A DNA stretch of 64,000 nucleotides from Gammaproteobacteria bacterium (GCA_017853205.1 JAFMKB010000003.1:52185-116184); one strand, 5' to 3'; shown: positions 23,182 through 33,772, numbered from the stretch's first letter. Made by a program: numbers and translations. The notes: generated by a model from the letters alone, not told the origin.

Positions 23182-25197
23182 TTATGCAATCAGTTTCTGC
23201 CTTAATTCGGCGATACGATCGCGCGTTTGCGCAGCCTCCTCGAAGGAGAGGTTTTTTGCATGCTCATACATCTGCGCTTCAAGCAGCGTAATTTCTTTAG
23301 CAATCGCTTTCGGATCACCGAAGTCTAATTGCGAATAGGCACCCGACTTCTCAGCAACTCCCCTGCCTTTTGTTCGTTCGCGAGTCTCTGGATTCGCATA
23401 TGCGCCTTCCATGACATCTAATATACGCTTACTAACGCCTTTAGGAGTAATGCCGTGCTTTTCATTGAAGGCGATCTGAACATCGCGCCGTCGATTAGAC
23501 TCATCTATCGCGCGTTGCATGGAGCCAGTTATTTTATCTGCGTAAAGTATGGCTTTACCGTTTAGATTACGGGCAGCACGCCCTATTGTCTGGATGAGCG
23601 AGCGGTCCGAGCGAAGGAAGCCTTCTTTGTCGGCGTCGAGAATAGCAACAAGCGCGACCTCTGGGATATCAAGCCCTTCCCGCAAAAGATTAATCCCTAT
23701 CAGTACATCGAATTTACCGAGACGTAGATCGCGGAGAATCTCAGAACGCTCAACCGTATCAATATCGGAGTGCAGGTAACGCACGCGGACGCCGTGTTCA
23801 GCGAGATAGTCTGTGAGATCTTCGGCCATCCTCTTAGTAAGCACGGTCACAAGCACCCGCTCACCGTCGGCCGTCACACGCGTCACTTCCGAGAGCAAAT
23901 CATCAACCTGTGTTGTTGCGGGACGCACATCCAAAATCGGGTCGAGCAGACCTGTTGGTCGCACAACTTGCTCAACACGCGCACCTTCATGCGCTTCTTC
24001 GTAGTTACCTGGCGTTGCTGAAACGAAAATAATCTGAGGCGTGAGGTTCTCCCATTCCTCGAATCTAAGCGGTCGGTTGTCTAGAGCAGAGGGCAGTCGA
24101 AACCCGTATTCGACCAATGTTTCTTTGCGTGACCTATCACCTTTGAACATCGCCCCAAGCTGCGGAATCGATACGTGAGACTCATCGGACACGATAATCG
24201 CGTTATCGGGCAGATAGTCATAGAGCGTCGGCGGAGGCGCACCTGCCGGCCTCCCAGACAGATACCTCGAATAGTTCTCGATGCCGTTGCAGTAGCCGAG
24301 CTCCTGAATCATTTCGAGATCGAACTTGGTTCGTTGCTCAAGGCGCTGGGCCTCGACTAGGCGGTTATTAGCGTATAGAAAATCCAAACGCTCTTTGAGT
24401 TCGACTTTGATGCTATCCACGGCATTCAGCAGCGTTTCGCGTGGGGTTACATAATGCGATTTTGGAAAAACTGTAAGCCGTGGCACCTCCTTAACTACCG
24501 CACCGGTGAGCGGATCGAAATACGAAAGCTTTTCTATTTCATCATCGAACAACTGTATCCTGATCGCGTTTCTTTCGGATTCTGCTGGATAAATATCGAT
24601 AACATCACCGCGCACTCTGTAAGTAGCACGCTTTAATTCCATGTCATTTCGAGTGTATTGCAGTTCTGCGAGACGCTTAAGGAGAGTCCGCTGATCAATT
24701 TTGTCACCCCGATCTAGGTGTACTACCATTTTTAAATAAGCAGCGGGGTCACCAAGGCCGTAAATCGCCGAAACAGTCGCAACGACTATTACATCAGAGC
24801 GTTCCATGAGCGCTTTTGTCGCGGATAGTCGCATTTGTTCAATGTGATCATTTATCGATGAATCTTTCTCGATAAACAAATCTGAAGCAGGAACATAGGC
24901 CTCCGGCTGATAATAGTCGTAGTACGAAACGAAATATTCGACTGCATTCCTAGGGAAAAATTCTTTAAATTCACCATAGAGCTGTGCAGCCAACGTTTTG
25001 TTAGGCGCCATAACGAGCGCCGGTCGCTGCGACCGTTCGATAACGTTGGCGATCGTAAAGGTTTTCCCAGAACCGGTGACACCTAGTAGCGTTTGTGCCC
25101 GTAAACCATCCTCTAAACCCTCTAGAAGCCCTTCAATAGCCTGAGGCTGATGTCCGGCAGGTTTGAAGTTTGAGTGTATTTCAAATTTTTCGCTCAT
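23182..25197 (-). CDS. uvrB: Excinuclease ABC subunit B
   Basis: UvrB is the damage-verifying helicase-like subunit of nucleotide excision repair. Walker [10 protein letters not shown] is at residues 39-47, the DNA-threading beta-hairpin is in the [12 protein letters not shown] region, DESH is in helicase motif II, and a C-terminal UVR domain for UvrC contact ends the protein. The 671-residue length is normal. I looked for a LexA box (CTGT-N8-ACAG) in the 200 bases upstream and did not see one, so SOS control is not evident. Confidence 0.97.
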   Translation of the reverse strand: MSEKFEIHSNFKPAGHQPQAIEGLLEGLEDGLRAQTLLGVTGSGKTFTIANVIERSQRPALVMAPNKTLAAQLYGEFKEFFPRNAVEYFVSYYDYYQPEAYVPASDLFIEKDSSINDHIEQMRLSATKALMERSDVIVVATVSAIYGLGDPAAYLKMVVHLDRGDKIDQRTLLKRLAELQYTRNDMELKRATYRVRGDVIDIYPAESERNAIRIQLFDDEIEKLSYFDPLTGAVVKEVPRLTVFPKSHYVTPRETLLNAVDSIKVELKERLDFLYANNRLVEAQRLEQRTKFDLEMIQELGYCNGIENYSRYLSGRPAGAPPPTLYDYLPDNAIIVSDESHVSIPQLGAMFKGDRSRKETLVEYGFRLPSALDNRPLRFEEWENLTPQIIFVSATPGNYEEAHEGARVEQVVRPTGLLDPILDVRPATTQVDDLLSEVTRVTADGERVLVTVLTKRMAEDLTDYLAEHGVRVRYLHSDIDTVERSEILRDLRLGKFDVLIGINLLREGLDIPEVALVAILDADKEGFLRSDRSLIQTIGRAARNLNGKAILYADKITGSMQRAIDESNRRRDVQIAFNEKHGITPKGVSKRILDVMEGAYANPETRERTKGRGVAEKSGAYSQLDFGDPKAIAKEITLLEAQMYEHAKNLSFEEAAQTRDRIAELRQKLIA

Positions 25198-25404
25198 GAG
25201 CTAGGAGCAATCCTTTTTTCTTTACTAGCGGCTTTGCAACACGAAAACAGGGTGATGCGGCGTGGGCTGAATTTCAACCGCGTGAACAGAGGGCTTAGCC
25301 TACACTAGAATCACATCAACTGCTTAGTGAGTGTTGACCCTCAAGGCATTTCTCATTACTATACGCGCGGTTCGAAGGTAATCGATCGCGTTTACCGAGA
25401 ATTT

Positions 25405-25479
25405 TGCCCAATAGCTCAATGGTAGAGTAGGTGACTGTTAATCACTTGGTTCGTGGTTCGAGTCCACGTTGGGCAGCCA
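25405..25479 (+). tRNA. tRNA-Asn (anticodon GTT)
   Basis: The plus-strand cloverleaf has an acceptor stem TGCCCAA / TTGGGCA, an anticodon loop CTGTTAA, T-arm GTGGTTCGAGTCCAC, discriminator G and encoded CCA. It stands between the divergent uvrB and the cyclophilin gene. Confidence 0.97.
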
Positions 25480-25490
25480 TTTTGTGTTAG

Positions 25491-25520
25491 TAGGCCCTTC
25501 GGTATACGCCGTCGGGCCTA
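25491..25520 (+). other. Hairpin after tRNA-Asn
   Basis: Seven-base arms TAGGCCC and GGGCCTA surround a 16-base loop that can itself pair partly (TTCGG...). It starts 11 bases after the tRNA. A pyrimidine-rich tract, but no T-run, follows. It may slow or end transcription or guide 3' processing. The rest of the gap up to 25802 (about 280 bases) holds only the cyclophilin promoter; a TATAGT at 25661-25666 is a possible -10 box. Confidence 0.5.
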
Positions 25521-25802
25521 TCTCACTCCCCCCTCCCCCGAAGTATTAGCGCCTGGTCTGGCTCCACCAAATCAAACACTAACGCATTGACTTTAATCGT
25601 TTGATAACGGTTTTTGAGTAGCACACACACTTGCCTGTTTAGCATTATGTGCAGTTACGCTATAGTCTGGTTACATCGGCGATCAGGACTGCGCGCAGTG
25701 CTTACTGACGACGCAGCGCTTACCGATTTTTATATTCTGGCAATACCGACTGGTACCAGACAATGGCTATCTAGCTGTTCATCTGTTGAGAAGGAGTTAC
25801 AC

Positions 25803-26378
25803 ATGGGCAAAAAAATTGCCGCACTAGGTTTATACGCCATCACGTTATTTACGTCAGTAATAACGAGCGCACAAAGCAACCCTGTGGTTGTGATGGAGAC
25901 CAACAAAGGCTCCATTAAAATCGAAGTTTGGGAGGATAAAGCGCCAATATCTGCGGCTAATTTTTTGCGTTATGTCGACGCGAGTTATTACGACGGCCTA
26001 ATATTCCATCGCGTCATTCCTGGCTTCATGGCGCAGGGAGGCGGCTTCAGTGAGGACATGGTGCAGAAGTCAACTTTCGAAGCGATCAAGAATGAAGCAA
26101 GTGCGGCTCTGCCAAACAAGCGTGGAACGCTTGCCATGGCAAGAACCAACGTTGTTGACAGTGCGACTAGTCAGTTTTTTATCAACTTCGTCGACAACGA
26201 TTTCTTAAACCACACAGACAACACCCCTAGAGGATTCGGTTATGCTGTTTTTGCCGAGGTTATTGAGGGAATGGAGATTGTAGACTCTATGGCAACGGTT
26301 GAGACCACGAATAAACGCGGCCATCAGAATGTGCCAGTGGAACCGATAGTGATGACTCGCGTCACACGTCAGAAATAA
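25803..26378 (+). CDS. Exported cyclophilin-type peptidyl-prolyl isomerase
   Basis: This is a 191-residue cyclophilin that should catalyse proline isomerisation during folding in the periplasm. An N-terminal signal peptide (KKIAALGLYAITLFTSVITSAQ) precedes the cyclophilin domain. Catalytic-site elements are visible: FHRVIPGFMAQGG and SATSQFFINFVDN-like DSATSQFFIN. The open frame extends upstream to 25614, but the ATG at 25803 has a strong AAGGAG ribosome site and produces the signal peptide, so it is clearly the start. It converges on the wbpM-like gene. Confidence 0.92.
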   Translation: MGKKIAALGLYAITLFTSVITSAQSNPVVVMETNKGSIKIEVWEDKAPISAANFLRYVDASYYDGLIFHRVIPGFMAQGGGFSEDMVQKSTFEAIKNEASAALPNKRGTLAMARTNVVDSATSQFFINFVDNDFLNHTDNTPRGFGYAVFAEVIEGMEIVDSMATVETTNKRGHQNVPVEPIVMTRVTRQK

Positions 26379-26390
26379 TAGCCTGTCGCC

Positions 26391-26427
26391 GCTTCGATGT
26401 AGGCTGCATTTATGGTCGCATCGAAGC
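26391..26427. terminator. Probable hairpin terminator between convergent genes
   Basis: Nine-base perfect arms (26391-26399 and 26419-26427) enclose a 19-base loop just past the cyclophilin stop; on the plus strand TAGTTCTTTTT follows. It probably ends the cyclophilin transcript, although its right arm touches the stop codon of the convergent gene. Confidence 0.55.
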
Positions 26428-28433
26428 TAGTTCTTTTTGCTACTTCGGGACGAAAAAATCGGGGTAACGCTAGCACCTGCAGCCGCGTTATCTTTGAGTG
26501 CTGCTGCAGGTTCAACCGCTATCTCAACGCCCTTCTCCTTCGAATCAGTACTCACGTCTGGCTCAAAACCCGCAACCGCTGTGAGCAGCACTCGTCGGAT
26601 CTCTTCGCTATCGGCGGTATCACAAGCACGAGCCAATTGATCTATAAGCGGTTTGAGCTCTTGCCAACTAAGGGTTTCTTCCTCAGCGCGCATAATTTTG
26701 GGATGATCCGTACCTGTGACCGACTCACCTATCAACAGTTCTTCATAAAGCTTTTCGCCGGGCCGCAACCCGGTATATTCAATGGCTATGTCGCCTCTGT
26801 ATGAATTTTCATCACGCACATCGTAGCCCATCAAGTGCACCATTTTCTTTGCCAAATCGACGATGCGAATTGGTTCGTGCATGTCGAGAACAAACACGTC
26901 ACCGCCAGTTGCCATCGATCCCGCTTGGATGACAAGCTGCGCCGCTTCTTGGACAGTCATAAAGTAGCGCGTAACCTCAGGATGCGTCACAGTAACCGGC
27001 CCACCCATACTTATTTGGCGTCTAAACAGAGGAACAACCGAACCGGAGGATCCGAGCACGTTACCGAAACGAACCATGCTGAATCGAGTTGCACCCCCGT
27101 GCTGAGCAAGTGCCTGCAGTACCTGCTCAGCAAAGCGCTTGGTCGCACCCATGTAATTCGTTGGCCTGACAGCTTTGTCCGTCGAGATAAAAACAAAGTC
27201 TTTAACGCCCTGCTCCTGCGAAGCCTGAGCGGTCGTTAGAGTGCCGAAAATATTATTGCGCGCGCCTTCAACGACGTTATTTTCAACCATCGGCACCTGT
27301 TTGTACGCAGCCACATGGTAGACGGTATCGATCTCGAATCGCTTAATCACATCTCGTATAAAACTGTCATTACCCACCGACCCGAGAGCAGCTTGAATCT
27401 CCACTGCTGCTGAGGCATTACCGGATTCCAAACGCTGATGTTCCAATTTCGCAAGCAATTCTTGTTCAAGCTCATAAAGACCAAACTCAAATGAGTCGAG
27501 CAGCACAAGCCTCGATGGCCCTATGGCGACTATTTGCCGGCACAACTCGGAACCAATAGACCCGGCCGCACCGGTCACGAGCACTGAGCGAGACCTGATG
27601 CAGGCACCGAGCAGCTGAGGATCAGGAGGAACGGCATCTCGGCCAAGAAGATCTTCAATGTCGATATCCCTAATCTCGTCTACACCAACCTTCCCTGACA
27701 CCATATCGAACAGATCCGGCACGGTTTTAACGTGCACGGGCAGATGCTCGAGCTTGTTCAGGATTTCTTTTCGTTCAGCATGAGACGCCGAAGGAATGGC
27801 AAGTAGTATTTGTCTTACAGAGAATGCTTCAACTAATTCATACAAAGAGTTAGGCCCGTAGACTCTGACTCCGTGAACGGTGCTGCCGAGCAGTTTATGT
27901 CCGTCATCTACGAACGCAACGGGTAAGTACTGATCCCCACTTTGTAGCGCAGCAAGCAGCTGCATTCCCGAGCTACCCGCACCGTAAATAATGACAGGCT
28001 CCTTCGGTCGAAAATTCTGTATCAGGCTAATTATGACTAATTTGCCAAGCAGCCTTGAGCCTCCCATCATCAAAAGCGCAAGCATCCAAAATATTGGCAA
28101 TATCGCTATTCTCGCCTCGCCCTGAGCCGAGGAGAGACTATAAGCAACGGCCAAAATAAAGGTAGCAATCGTGACACACTGGGCGATCAGAAGACTCGAT
28201 TGCAGCCCCATGTATAGAACCAAAACTCGGTAGAGGCCGACGCGAATAAAAGCAAGCAGGCTGAGGAGCAAAGCAACGGCTAAGAAAAGGAGTGTTTTTT
28301 GTTCCTGTTGGAAAAACGCTGCCCCAGATAACCCATAGGAAAAAACAAGCGATACACCGAGTAATACAGCATCCCAACACCCAGTGATTACGCGTTTTAT
28401 CGGTCGCGAAATTGGAATTGAATAGACCTGCAT
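26427..28433 (-). CDS. wbpM: Membrane nucleotide-sugar 4,6-dehydratase, WbpM/CapD type
   Basis: The family converts UDP-GlcNAc to its 4-keto-6-deoxy derivative, the first step toward sugars such as QuiNAc and FucNAc in O-antigen or capsule. Four membrane helices fill about the first 150 residues. A first nucleotide-binding fold follows (GAGSSGMQLL), and then the SDR catalytic domain with TGAAGSIGSELC and the altered triad segment TDKAVRPTNYMGATKR, in which Met replaces the usual Tyr, as in WbpM. I use the ATG at 28433 (668 residues, good AAAGGAC ribosome site), not the longer frame. It is 10 bases downstream of the wbpL-like gene. Confidence 0.9.
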   Translation of the reverse strand: MQVYSIPISRPIKRVITGCWDAVLLGVSLVFSYGLSGAAFFQQEQKTLLFLAVALLLSLLAFIRVGLYRVLVLYMGLQSSLLIAQCVTIATFILAVAYSLSSAQGEARIAILPIFWMLALLMMGGSRLLGKLVIISLIQNFRPKEPVIIYGAGSSGMQLLAALQSGDQYLPVAFVDDGHKLLGSTVHGVRVYGPNSLYELVEAFSVRQILLAIPSASHAERKEILNKLEHLPVHVKTVPDLFDMVSGKVGVDEIRDIDIEDLLGRDAVPPDPQLLGACIRSRSVLVTGAAGSIGSELCRQIVAIGPSRLVLLDSFEFGLYELEQELLAKLEHQRLESGNASAAVEIQAALGSVGNDSFIRDVIKRFEIDTVYHVAAYKQVPMVENNVVEGARNNIFGTLTTAQASQEQGVKDFVFISTDKAVRPTNYMGATKRFAEQVLQALAQHGGATRFSMVRFGNVLGSSGSVVPLFRRQISMGGPVTVTHPEVTRYFMTVQEAAQLVIQAGSMATGGDVFVLDMHEPIRIVDLAKKMVHLMGYDVRDENSYRGDIAIEYTGLRPGEKLYEELLIGESVTGTDHPKIMRAEEETLSWQELKPLIDQLARACDTADSEEIRRVLLTAVAGFEPDVSTDSKEKGVEIAVEPAAALKDNAAAGASVTPIFSSRSSKKN

Positions 28434-28443
28434 GATAAGTCCT

Positions 28444-29505
28444 TTATTTGACTGTTTCGGCGCCGCCGGCGCTATCGACACCAGCACCCACGAAATAGCA
28501 CGCGACGAATAGCGGCAAAAGCCCAATAGTTGCAAATAGTACACCGTAATGCGGCAGAATGCCCGCAAGCCAAGCAAGGGGAAACAGCCAGAGCACATCG
28601 ACAATAACGAGCATCCCTACAACCCGCGAGTGGCTGTGCAGGCGCCTCGAAAGGATTTGATAGGCGTGTTGCGAGTGCCCTTCATACCACTTCTCACCCC
28701 GAGCAACCCTATTTACTAGCGTCACCGCAGTATCAGCTATAAACACGCCTAGCAGAAGCAACCAAGACCAGACCGATATTCTCGCTGATACCAAGGTTTC
28801 CAAGGCCAGCAGCCCTATAGCAAACCCAATAAAACCGCTACCTGCGTCACCCATAAAAATGCTCGCCGGAGACCAGTTCCAGAGTAAAAAGCCCGCCCCA
28901 GATGCGGCCAGTACTACAGCAAGAATAATGACCACATCAAGTTCCCCAGTCTCAGCGAGAAGCACATCGCCACTCGCTGGCTCAGTGATTAAAAGCAACA
29001 CGCAGCCAACAGAGGTAACCACTAGATGCGCCCCTGCAATACCGTCGATACCGTCCATAAAATTGGTAAGATTCAGAAGCCATACCAAGGAAAATACCGC
29101 CAATAGCGTCAAGAGCAGCGGCTGTGAGAGGGTAAACCAACCAAAATCAACGGAGCCAACTCCAATGGCTCGAACGGCTATAACACTCAATATAAACTGG
29201 ACGGGCAACCTGAGTCGTGAGGTCAGCTGCCAAAGATCATCACCAAAACCTAAAAACAGAATTAGCAGACAGGCGACATAGGCTGACAAGGATCCTTCAA
29301 TTTCGCCACTCATAGCGAGCCATGAGACACAGAGGAAATATGGCGCGGCTAGTGCCGCACCCCCTCCTAGCGGCTTAGGGTGCGCATGAGCGCTGCGAGC
29401 AACCGGGAGATCAACTAACCCCAGAAAAGGAGCTAGTTTTATAACACCCGCATTGAGGACAGCGACAAGCGCGAAACTAGCTAGCGACAAAATAGACAAC
29501 AACAT
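28444..29505 (-). CDS. wbpL: Undecaprenyl-phosphate sugar-1-phosphate transferase, WbpL/WecA type
   Basis: This polytopic inner-membrane enzyme transfers a sugar-1-phosphate (FucNAc or GlcNAc type) to undecaprenyl phosphate, starting glycan assembly. The 353-residue product has about ten membrane helices and the family motifs: GLVDLPVARSAHAHPKPLGG near residue 30, DDLWQL near 90, NFMDGIDGIAG near 150, and FMGDAGSGFIGF near 210. It precedes the WbpM-type dehydratase with a 10-base gap, so the two are probably one operon making and loading the initiating sugar. Confidence 0.9.
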   Translation of the reverse strand: MLLSILSLASFALVAVLNAGVIKLAPFLGLVDLPVARSAHAHPKPLGGGAALAAPYFLCVSWLAMSGEIEGSLSAYVACLLILFLGFGDDLWQLTSRLRLPVQFILSVIAVRAIGVGSVDFGWFTLSQPLLLTLLAVFSLVWLLNLTNFMDGIDGIAGAHLVVTSVGCVLLLITEPASGDVLLAETGELDVVIILAVVLAASGAGFLLWNWSPASIFMGDAGSGFIGFAIGLLALETLVSARISVWSWLLLLGVFIADTAVTLVNRVARGEKWYEGHSQHAYQILSRRLHSHSRVVGMLVIVDVLWLFPLAWLAGILPHYGVLFATIGLLPLFVACYFVGAGVDSAGGAETVK

Positions 29506-29611
29506 CGAGCAGGCGATCCCTCAGCTAATTAACTCTAGCGATGCACTTAACCAACATCGATTTAACGACTCATACCGGCTCGTTGAACTCTATCCGATCG
29601 GTTAAGGCGGT

Positions 29612-30031
29612 TTAACACCCTTCTATTATAGGTGTAGCCACGAGAACAAGATGGCGATTCTTTTCTACTGTTAAAAGGCCAACCCCTTTGACTTCGGAGA
29701 GTTCCTCGATCGTAACGAAGTCACCGTGCAGTTCTCGATAGCGGACGATTTCTTGGGCCTTAGTCAGGCCTATGCCGACAAGGTTTGCTGCCAAACTCTC
29801 TGCATCAGCCGTATTGATATTCAATTTGGATATTTCTGTAGACGCCAAATCAGCAGCTTCATCTGTTTGCGCCAGAGCAGAATTGACGCCGACAAAGGAC
29901 GCAACAATTAAAATACACACTGCCGCTGACGCTCTCGCGACATTCCAACGCGGCGATTGATTGCCTGTCGCTTTCAGAACTGACTCTGACATCGACGGCT
30001 CCACTAATAAATTCAACTTTCTAAGAATCAT
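29612..30031 (-). CDS. comEA: ComEA-type helix-hairpin-helix protein
   Basis: ComEA-like proteins are periplasmic, non-specific DNA-binding proteins that help pull DNA in during natural transformation. The 139-residue product has a hydrophobic signal segment near 35-53 ending ALAQ and a single HhH domain (KLNINTADAESLAANLVGIG ... ELSEVKGVGLLTVEKNR). AGGAGA precedes the ATG. A possible later start (MSESVLK) would still include the signal. In Pseudomonas the equivalent gene also lies next to wbpM. Whether this organism is naturally transformable cannot be told from here. Confidence 0.85.
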   Translation of the reverse strand: MILRKLNLLVEPSMSESVLKATGNQSPRWNVARASAAVCILIVASFVGVNSALAQTDEAADLASTEISKLNINTADAESLAANLVGIGLTKAQEIVRYRELHGDFVTIEELSEVKGVGLLTVEKNRHLVLVATPIIEGC

Positions 30032-30130
30032 ATACTTCTCCTTTTATTGAATATTAAGAGGGGCTAACCAACAATCAGCCAGTTAAGGCTAGAGGTCTAC
30101 CCTTCAATAAAAAGTCTAGCAGGTGATTCT

Positions 30131-30832
30131 TCAAGAGCCAGTAACAGCCCGATTAAAGTCAGCGAGCGCCTCTAACGGCATATCTGCTTGCGTAATGGGT
30201 CGCCCCACGACCAGATAATCGCTGCCGTTAGCAATCGCCTCCGCAGGCCCAACAATTCTTTTCTGATCGCCTTTCGCATCTTCTGCCCGACGAATACCAG
30301 GGGTTACCAAACAAAATTCAGCGCCCAACACCGATCTCAGCGAAGCCGTTTCTGCCGCCGAGCACACCACCCCATCGAGCCCGGCATCCTGCGCTAAACG
30401 CGCCAAGTTGAGTACTTGCTCTGCTGGCGATGCTTGGACCCCCACCGCCTTAAGATCCTCTGCAGACAAACTTGTGAGCACCGTTACTGCGATCAAAATC
30501 GGCCGCTCTGCTGGACTAAATGTCGCGATCGACTCACGCGCCTCATTCATCATGTCACTACCGCCAGAGGCGTGTACATTTGTCATCCAGACACCCAGGT
30601 CTGCCGCTGCCGCCACAGCATGTGCAACCGTATTAGGAATATCATGAAACTTTAAATCGAGAAAAACGTCGAAGTTTCTAGCGACTAGTTGCTTAACTAA
30701 GTTTGGCCCGCACCGTGTAAAAAGCTCCTTACCGACTTTCACGCGACATTGCTGGGGATCGACTCGGTCGACAAATGCTAGAGTCTTAGACTCCGAATCA
30801 AAATCCAATGCGACAATAATTTTGCTTTGCAA
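30131..30832 (-). CDS. pyrF: Orotidine 5'-phosphate decarboxylase
   Basis: PyrF performs the last step of UMP synthesis, OMP to UMP plus CO2. The catalytic Asp-Lys-Asp array is visible in [15 protein letters not shown] at about residues 55-70, and the phosphate-binding end reads DYLVVGRPI near 205. The 233-residue length is normal. The start is TTG with a strong AAGGAGG upstream. It follows lapA on the same strand. Confidence 0.96.
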   Translation of the reverse strand: MQSKIIVALDFDSESKTLAFVDRVDPQQCRVKVGKELFTRCGPNLVKQLVARNFDVFLDLKFHDIPNTVAHAVAAAADLGVWMTNVHASGGSDMMNEARESIATFSPAERPILIAVTVLTSLSAEDLKAVGVQASPAEQVLNLARLAQDAGLDGVVCSAAETASLRSVLGAEFCLVTPGIRRAEDAKGDQKRIVGPAEAIANGSDYLVVGRPITQADMPLEALADFNRAVTGS

Positions 30833-30914
30833 CTGCCCCCTCCTTTATCTGTTTAGTTTCTTAACTGGCCCTATATCTGATAATAACTGCTTTTGTAGGC
30901 ATTGCTTAACACGA

Positions 30915-31199
30915 TCAATTGGCTTCTTTAGACGCCTCAAGTTTAGCAATTCGACTTCTAAGACGCGCAATTTCTAGCCGCCCAATCAAACTCGAAAAAA
31001 GCCTCAACCCCACCATTAGCCCAAGCAACCCACCCAGAACAAAGGCCGCAGCAATCCAAAGTCCGACAGGCCTTTCCTGCGACTCAATCGCGCCAAAGGA
31101 CAAGCTGACTAACGCGTCATTTGCTCTCATAAATCCGAGACTCAAAACCATCACAATGAGAAGAAAAAAGCCGGTTAAAGTTCTGATAAGTTTTTTCAT
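30915..31199 (-). CDS. lapA: LapA domain small membrane protein (YciS)
   Basis: LapA is an inner-membrane protein linked to LPS assembly and to control of LpxC. The 94-residue product has two membrane helices (about 4-24 and 45-68) joined by a short loop, and a C-terminal helix, matching the family. In E. coli, lapA is followed by lapB and pyrF; here the next gene is pyrF directly, so lapB is missing from this place. Confidence 0.85.
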   Translation of the reverse strand: MKKLIRTLTGFFLLIVMVLSLGFMRANDALVSLSFGAIESQERPVGLWIAAAFVLGGLLGLMVGLRLFSSLIGRLEIARLRSRIAKLEASKEAN

Positions 31200-31308
31200 T
31201 AAGTCGCTCGATAACTAGGTTTCAGCGTATCGTTGCCTATAGTAACCTATCGGCTCGTGATGTGATTCAGTTAAGACCGCAGCTTGGGTTATATTCATTA
31301 ATGCAAAA

Positions 31309-31341
31309 AAAACGGCAAAATCAGTATGATTTTGCCGTTTT
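31309..31341 (-). terminator. Strong rho-independent terminator after ihfB
   Basis: A perfect 15-base-pair stem with a three-base loop is followed on the minus strand by a T-run; the A-run at its left (31305-31310) gives eight T after the inner stem. It lies 55 bases past the ihfB stop and should separate the rpsA-ihfB transcript from lapA-pyrF. On the plus strand four T also follow. Confidence 0.9.
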
Positions 31342-31395
31342 GATGATCTCGTCGATGGCTTGAACGTCTTGTCTCACGCTTACTAACAACGTAGC

Positions 31396-31692
31396 TTATT
31401 TACCCAATGCCATTCCTTTATTTACTCGATCACGTAGCTCTTTCCCTGGTTTGAAATGCGGCACATGCTTCCCGCTTAGCGCTACAGGTTCACCCGTTTT
31501 AGGGTTGCGCCCAATACGCGGGACGCGATAGTGCAGAGAAAAACTGCCGAATCCACGGATTTCTATCCTACCACCGTCGGCGAGCACCTGAGACATCGTC
31601 TCTAATACACCCTTTACGGCTAACTCTACGTCCTTAGCAGAGAGCTGAGTTTGCTTCCCCGCAATACGTTCGATGAGTTCAGATTTGGTCAT
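31396..31692 (-). CDS. ihfB: Integration host factor subunit beta
   Basis: This is the partner of IHF alpha. The 98-residue product begins [14 protein letters not shown], has the core [12 protein letters not shown] and the DNA-inserting proline arm [13 protein letters not shown]. It lies downstream of rpsA on the same strand, in the conserved cmk-rpsA-ihfB order, and a strong terminator follows. Confidence 0.97.
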   Translation of the reverse strand: MTKSELIERIAGKQTQLSAKDVELAVKGVLETMSQVLADGGRIEIRGFGSFSLHYRVPRIGRNPKTGEPVALSGKHVPHFKPGKELRDRVNKGMALGK

Positions 31693-31852
31693 AGCCTTAC
31701 CTGTATTTTAAGAAGTTACTAACCATCTTTAAATTATCAAGAATTAGCAGTCCGAGTAAACGATACAGCTGGCTACTTCGGCAACAGTGTTACCTCAACC
31801 CAAGTGCAAAGCGACTAAAACGCAACACCAAGGCTGAGGCTTTACCGAGAAG

Positions 31853-33529
31853 TTAGCTCTTTTCCATCTGCGCCTTGATAAGGTCACCAATTGTACCACG
31901 CGACACTTCTGCTGCTTCCTGATTCTTATGATCCTTAATTGCTGCTCGCTCGTCGTCGATTTCCATCGCTTTGACAGACAGGCTGAGATTGCGTGTTTTG
32001 CGATCGACGTTAACGATTTTAGCCTCGACTTCATCGCCTTCCTTTAGTACCGAACGAACGTCCTCGACCTTCTCACGTCCCAACTCAGAGCCGCGAAGAT
32101 ATCCTTCAATGCCGTCAGCGATAGCAATTGTTGCACCCTTGGCATCAACCTCAGTAACGGTGCCTTTCACAATGCTTCCACGCTCATATTCTGAGGTAAA
32201 GCTTGCAAAAGGGTCTTCGCTAAGCTGTTTAACGCCGAGTGAAATTCGCTCGCGCTCAGAATCAATCGAGAGAATAACCGTCTCAATTTCGTCGCCTTTC
32301 TTGTATTCGCGCACAGCTTCCTCGCCCGTCTCATCCCAAGAGATGTCAGAAAGGTGAACGAGACCGTCGATATTGCCGTCCAGGCCAATAAATATTCCGA
32401 AGTCAGTGATCGACTTAATCACGCCAGATATTTTGTCGCCTTTCTGGAATTTCTCGGCGAAGCCGTCCCAAGGATTCTGGAAGCATTGCTTGATGCCGAG
32501 AGAGATGCGGCGACGCTCCTCGTCGATATCAAGAATCATTACATCAACTTCTTGGCCTAGCTGAACGACCTTCGAAGGATGAATATTCTTGTTAGTCCAA
32601 TCCATTTCCGAGACGTGAACTAGGCCTTCTACGCCCTCTTCTAACTCTGCAAAACAGCCATAGTCAGTCAGGTTTGTAATGACTGCCTTAACCCTCGCAT
32701 CTTTCGGATAGCGTCCCTTGATCGCCAACCAGGGATCTTCACCCAATTGCTTGAGGCCCAATGAAACGCGATTACGCTCACGATCATACTTGAGCACCTT
32801 AACGTTGATCTCATCGCCAACATTAACTATTTCGCTTGGGTGCTTGATGCGCTTCCATGACATGTCAGTGATATGTAGAAGACCGTCTACACCACCAAGA
32901 TCGACAAAGGCGCCGTAATCAGTGAGATTTTTGACAATTCCTTTAACAGCCATGCCTTCTTGCAACTTGGCGAGCAATGCATCTCGCTCTTCGGTGCTGA
33001 CAGACTCGAGTACTGCTCGGCGAGAAACAACTACGTTGTTACGCTTTTGATCGAGCTTGATGAGTCGGAATTCCAACTGTTGACCTTCGAGGTGAAGGGT
33101 ATCGCGGACTGGTCGAACGTCGACCAAAGATCCAGGAAGGAACGCACGGATATTGTTGAGATCGACAGTGAAACCGCCTTTGACTTTACCGTTGATAACG
33201 CCCGTAACGATGTCGTTCTTCTCGTATGCAGCTTCGAGCTCCATCCATGATTCTGCACGCTTCGCTTTCTCGCGCGACAGTTTAGTAGCTCCGAATCCGT
33301 CTTCAACAGTTTCTAGCGCTACTTTTACAATCTGACCTATCTCGAGAGCAAAATTACCCTGCTCATCGAGGAATTCCGACTTCGCGATGACACCCTCTGA
33401 TTTGAGACCAGCGTGTACTGTTACCCAATCCGAATCAATGTCGATAACGGTTCCGGCGACTATCGCGCCCGGATTCATATCGATTTCGCTTAGGCTCGCT
33501 TCAAATAACTCTGCAAAATTTTCACTCAT
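31853..33529 (-). CDS. rpsA: 30S ribosomal protein S1
   Basis: S1 binds mRNA and unfolds it on the 30S subunit. The 558-residue protein contains six S1 (OB-fold) repeats; repeats 3-6 are the most typical, with blocks such as [20 protein letters not shown] and [20 protein letters not shown]. It lies between cmk and ihfB. The 240-base gap upstream (33530-33772) should contain its promoter; S1 autoregulation is known in E. coli, but I cannot show it here. Confidence 0.98.
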   Translation of the reverse strand: MSENFAELFEASLSEIDMNPGAIVAGTVIDIDSDWVTVHAGLKSEGVIAKSEFLDEQGNFALEIGQIVKVALETVEDGFGATKLSREKAKRAESWMELEAAYEKNDIVTGVINGKVKGGFTVDLNNIRAFLPGSLVDVRPVRDTLHLEGQQLEFRLIKLDQKRNNVVVSRRAVLESVSTEERDALLAKLQEGMAVKGIVKNLTDYGAFVDLGGVDGLLHITDMSWKRIKHPSEIVNVGDEINVKVLKYDRERNRVSLGLKQLGEDPWLAIKGRYPKDARVKAVITNLTDYGCFAELEEGVEGLVHVSEMDWTNKNIHPSKVVQLGQEVDVMILDIDEERRRISLGIKQCFQNPWDGFAEKFQKGDKISGVIKSITDFGIFIGLDGNIDGLVHLSDISWDETGEEAVREYKKGDEIETVILSIDSERERISLGVKQLSEDPFASFTSEYERGSIVKGTVTEVDAKGATIAIADGIEGYLRGSELGREKVEDVRSVLKEGDEVEAKIVNVDRKTRNLSLSVKAMEIDDERAAIKDHKNQEAAEVSRGTIGDLIKAQMEKS

Positions 33530-33772
33530 GCTTTTTCCATCTCAGTTGCGCTAGCCGCCCAAAGACTTTGCCTTGTATAACGACCGGCTTATCCGTGCCC
33601 CAGCGGCTACGGTGTTGTTACTAAATTCAATAACTCGACACCAATGCTGGTGATGTGCCGACTATCGACTTAATGGATCTATTCAACGTGTTGACGTTAT
33701 GCAAGCGAGTTTAAAGCTTTTGGCTTTAAAAACAGGCACCACGGCCACAACTAAATCCAATTTCTCGCCCCA

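Noticed and set aside
25198..25404. SOS box upstream of uvrB
   Set aside because: No CTGT-N8-ACAG sequence is visible in the interval.
25614..25802. N-terminal extension of the first cyclophilin
   Set aside because: The upstream frame is open by chance; the strong ribosome site and the signal peptide fix the start at 25803.
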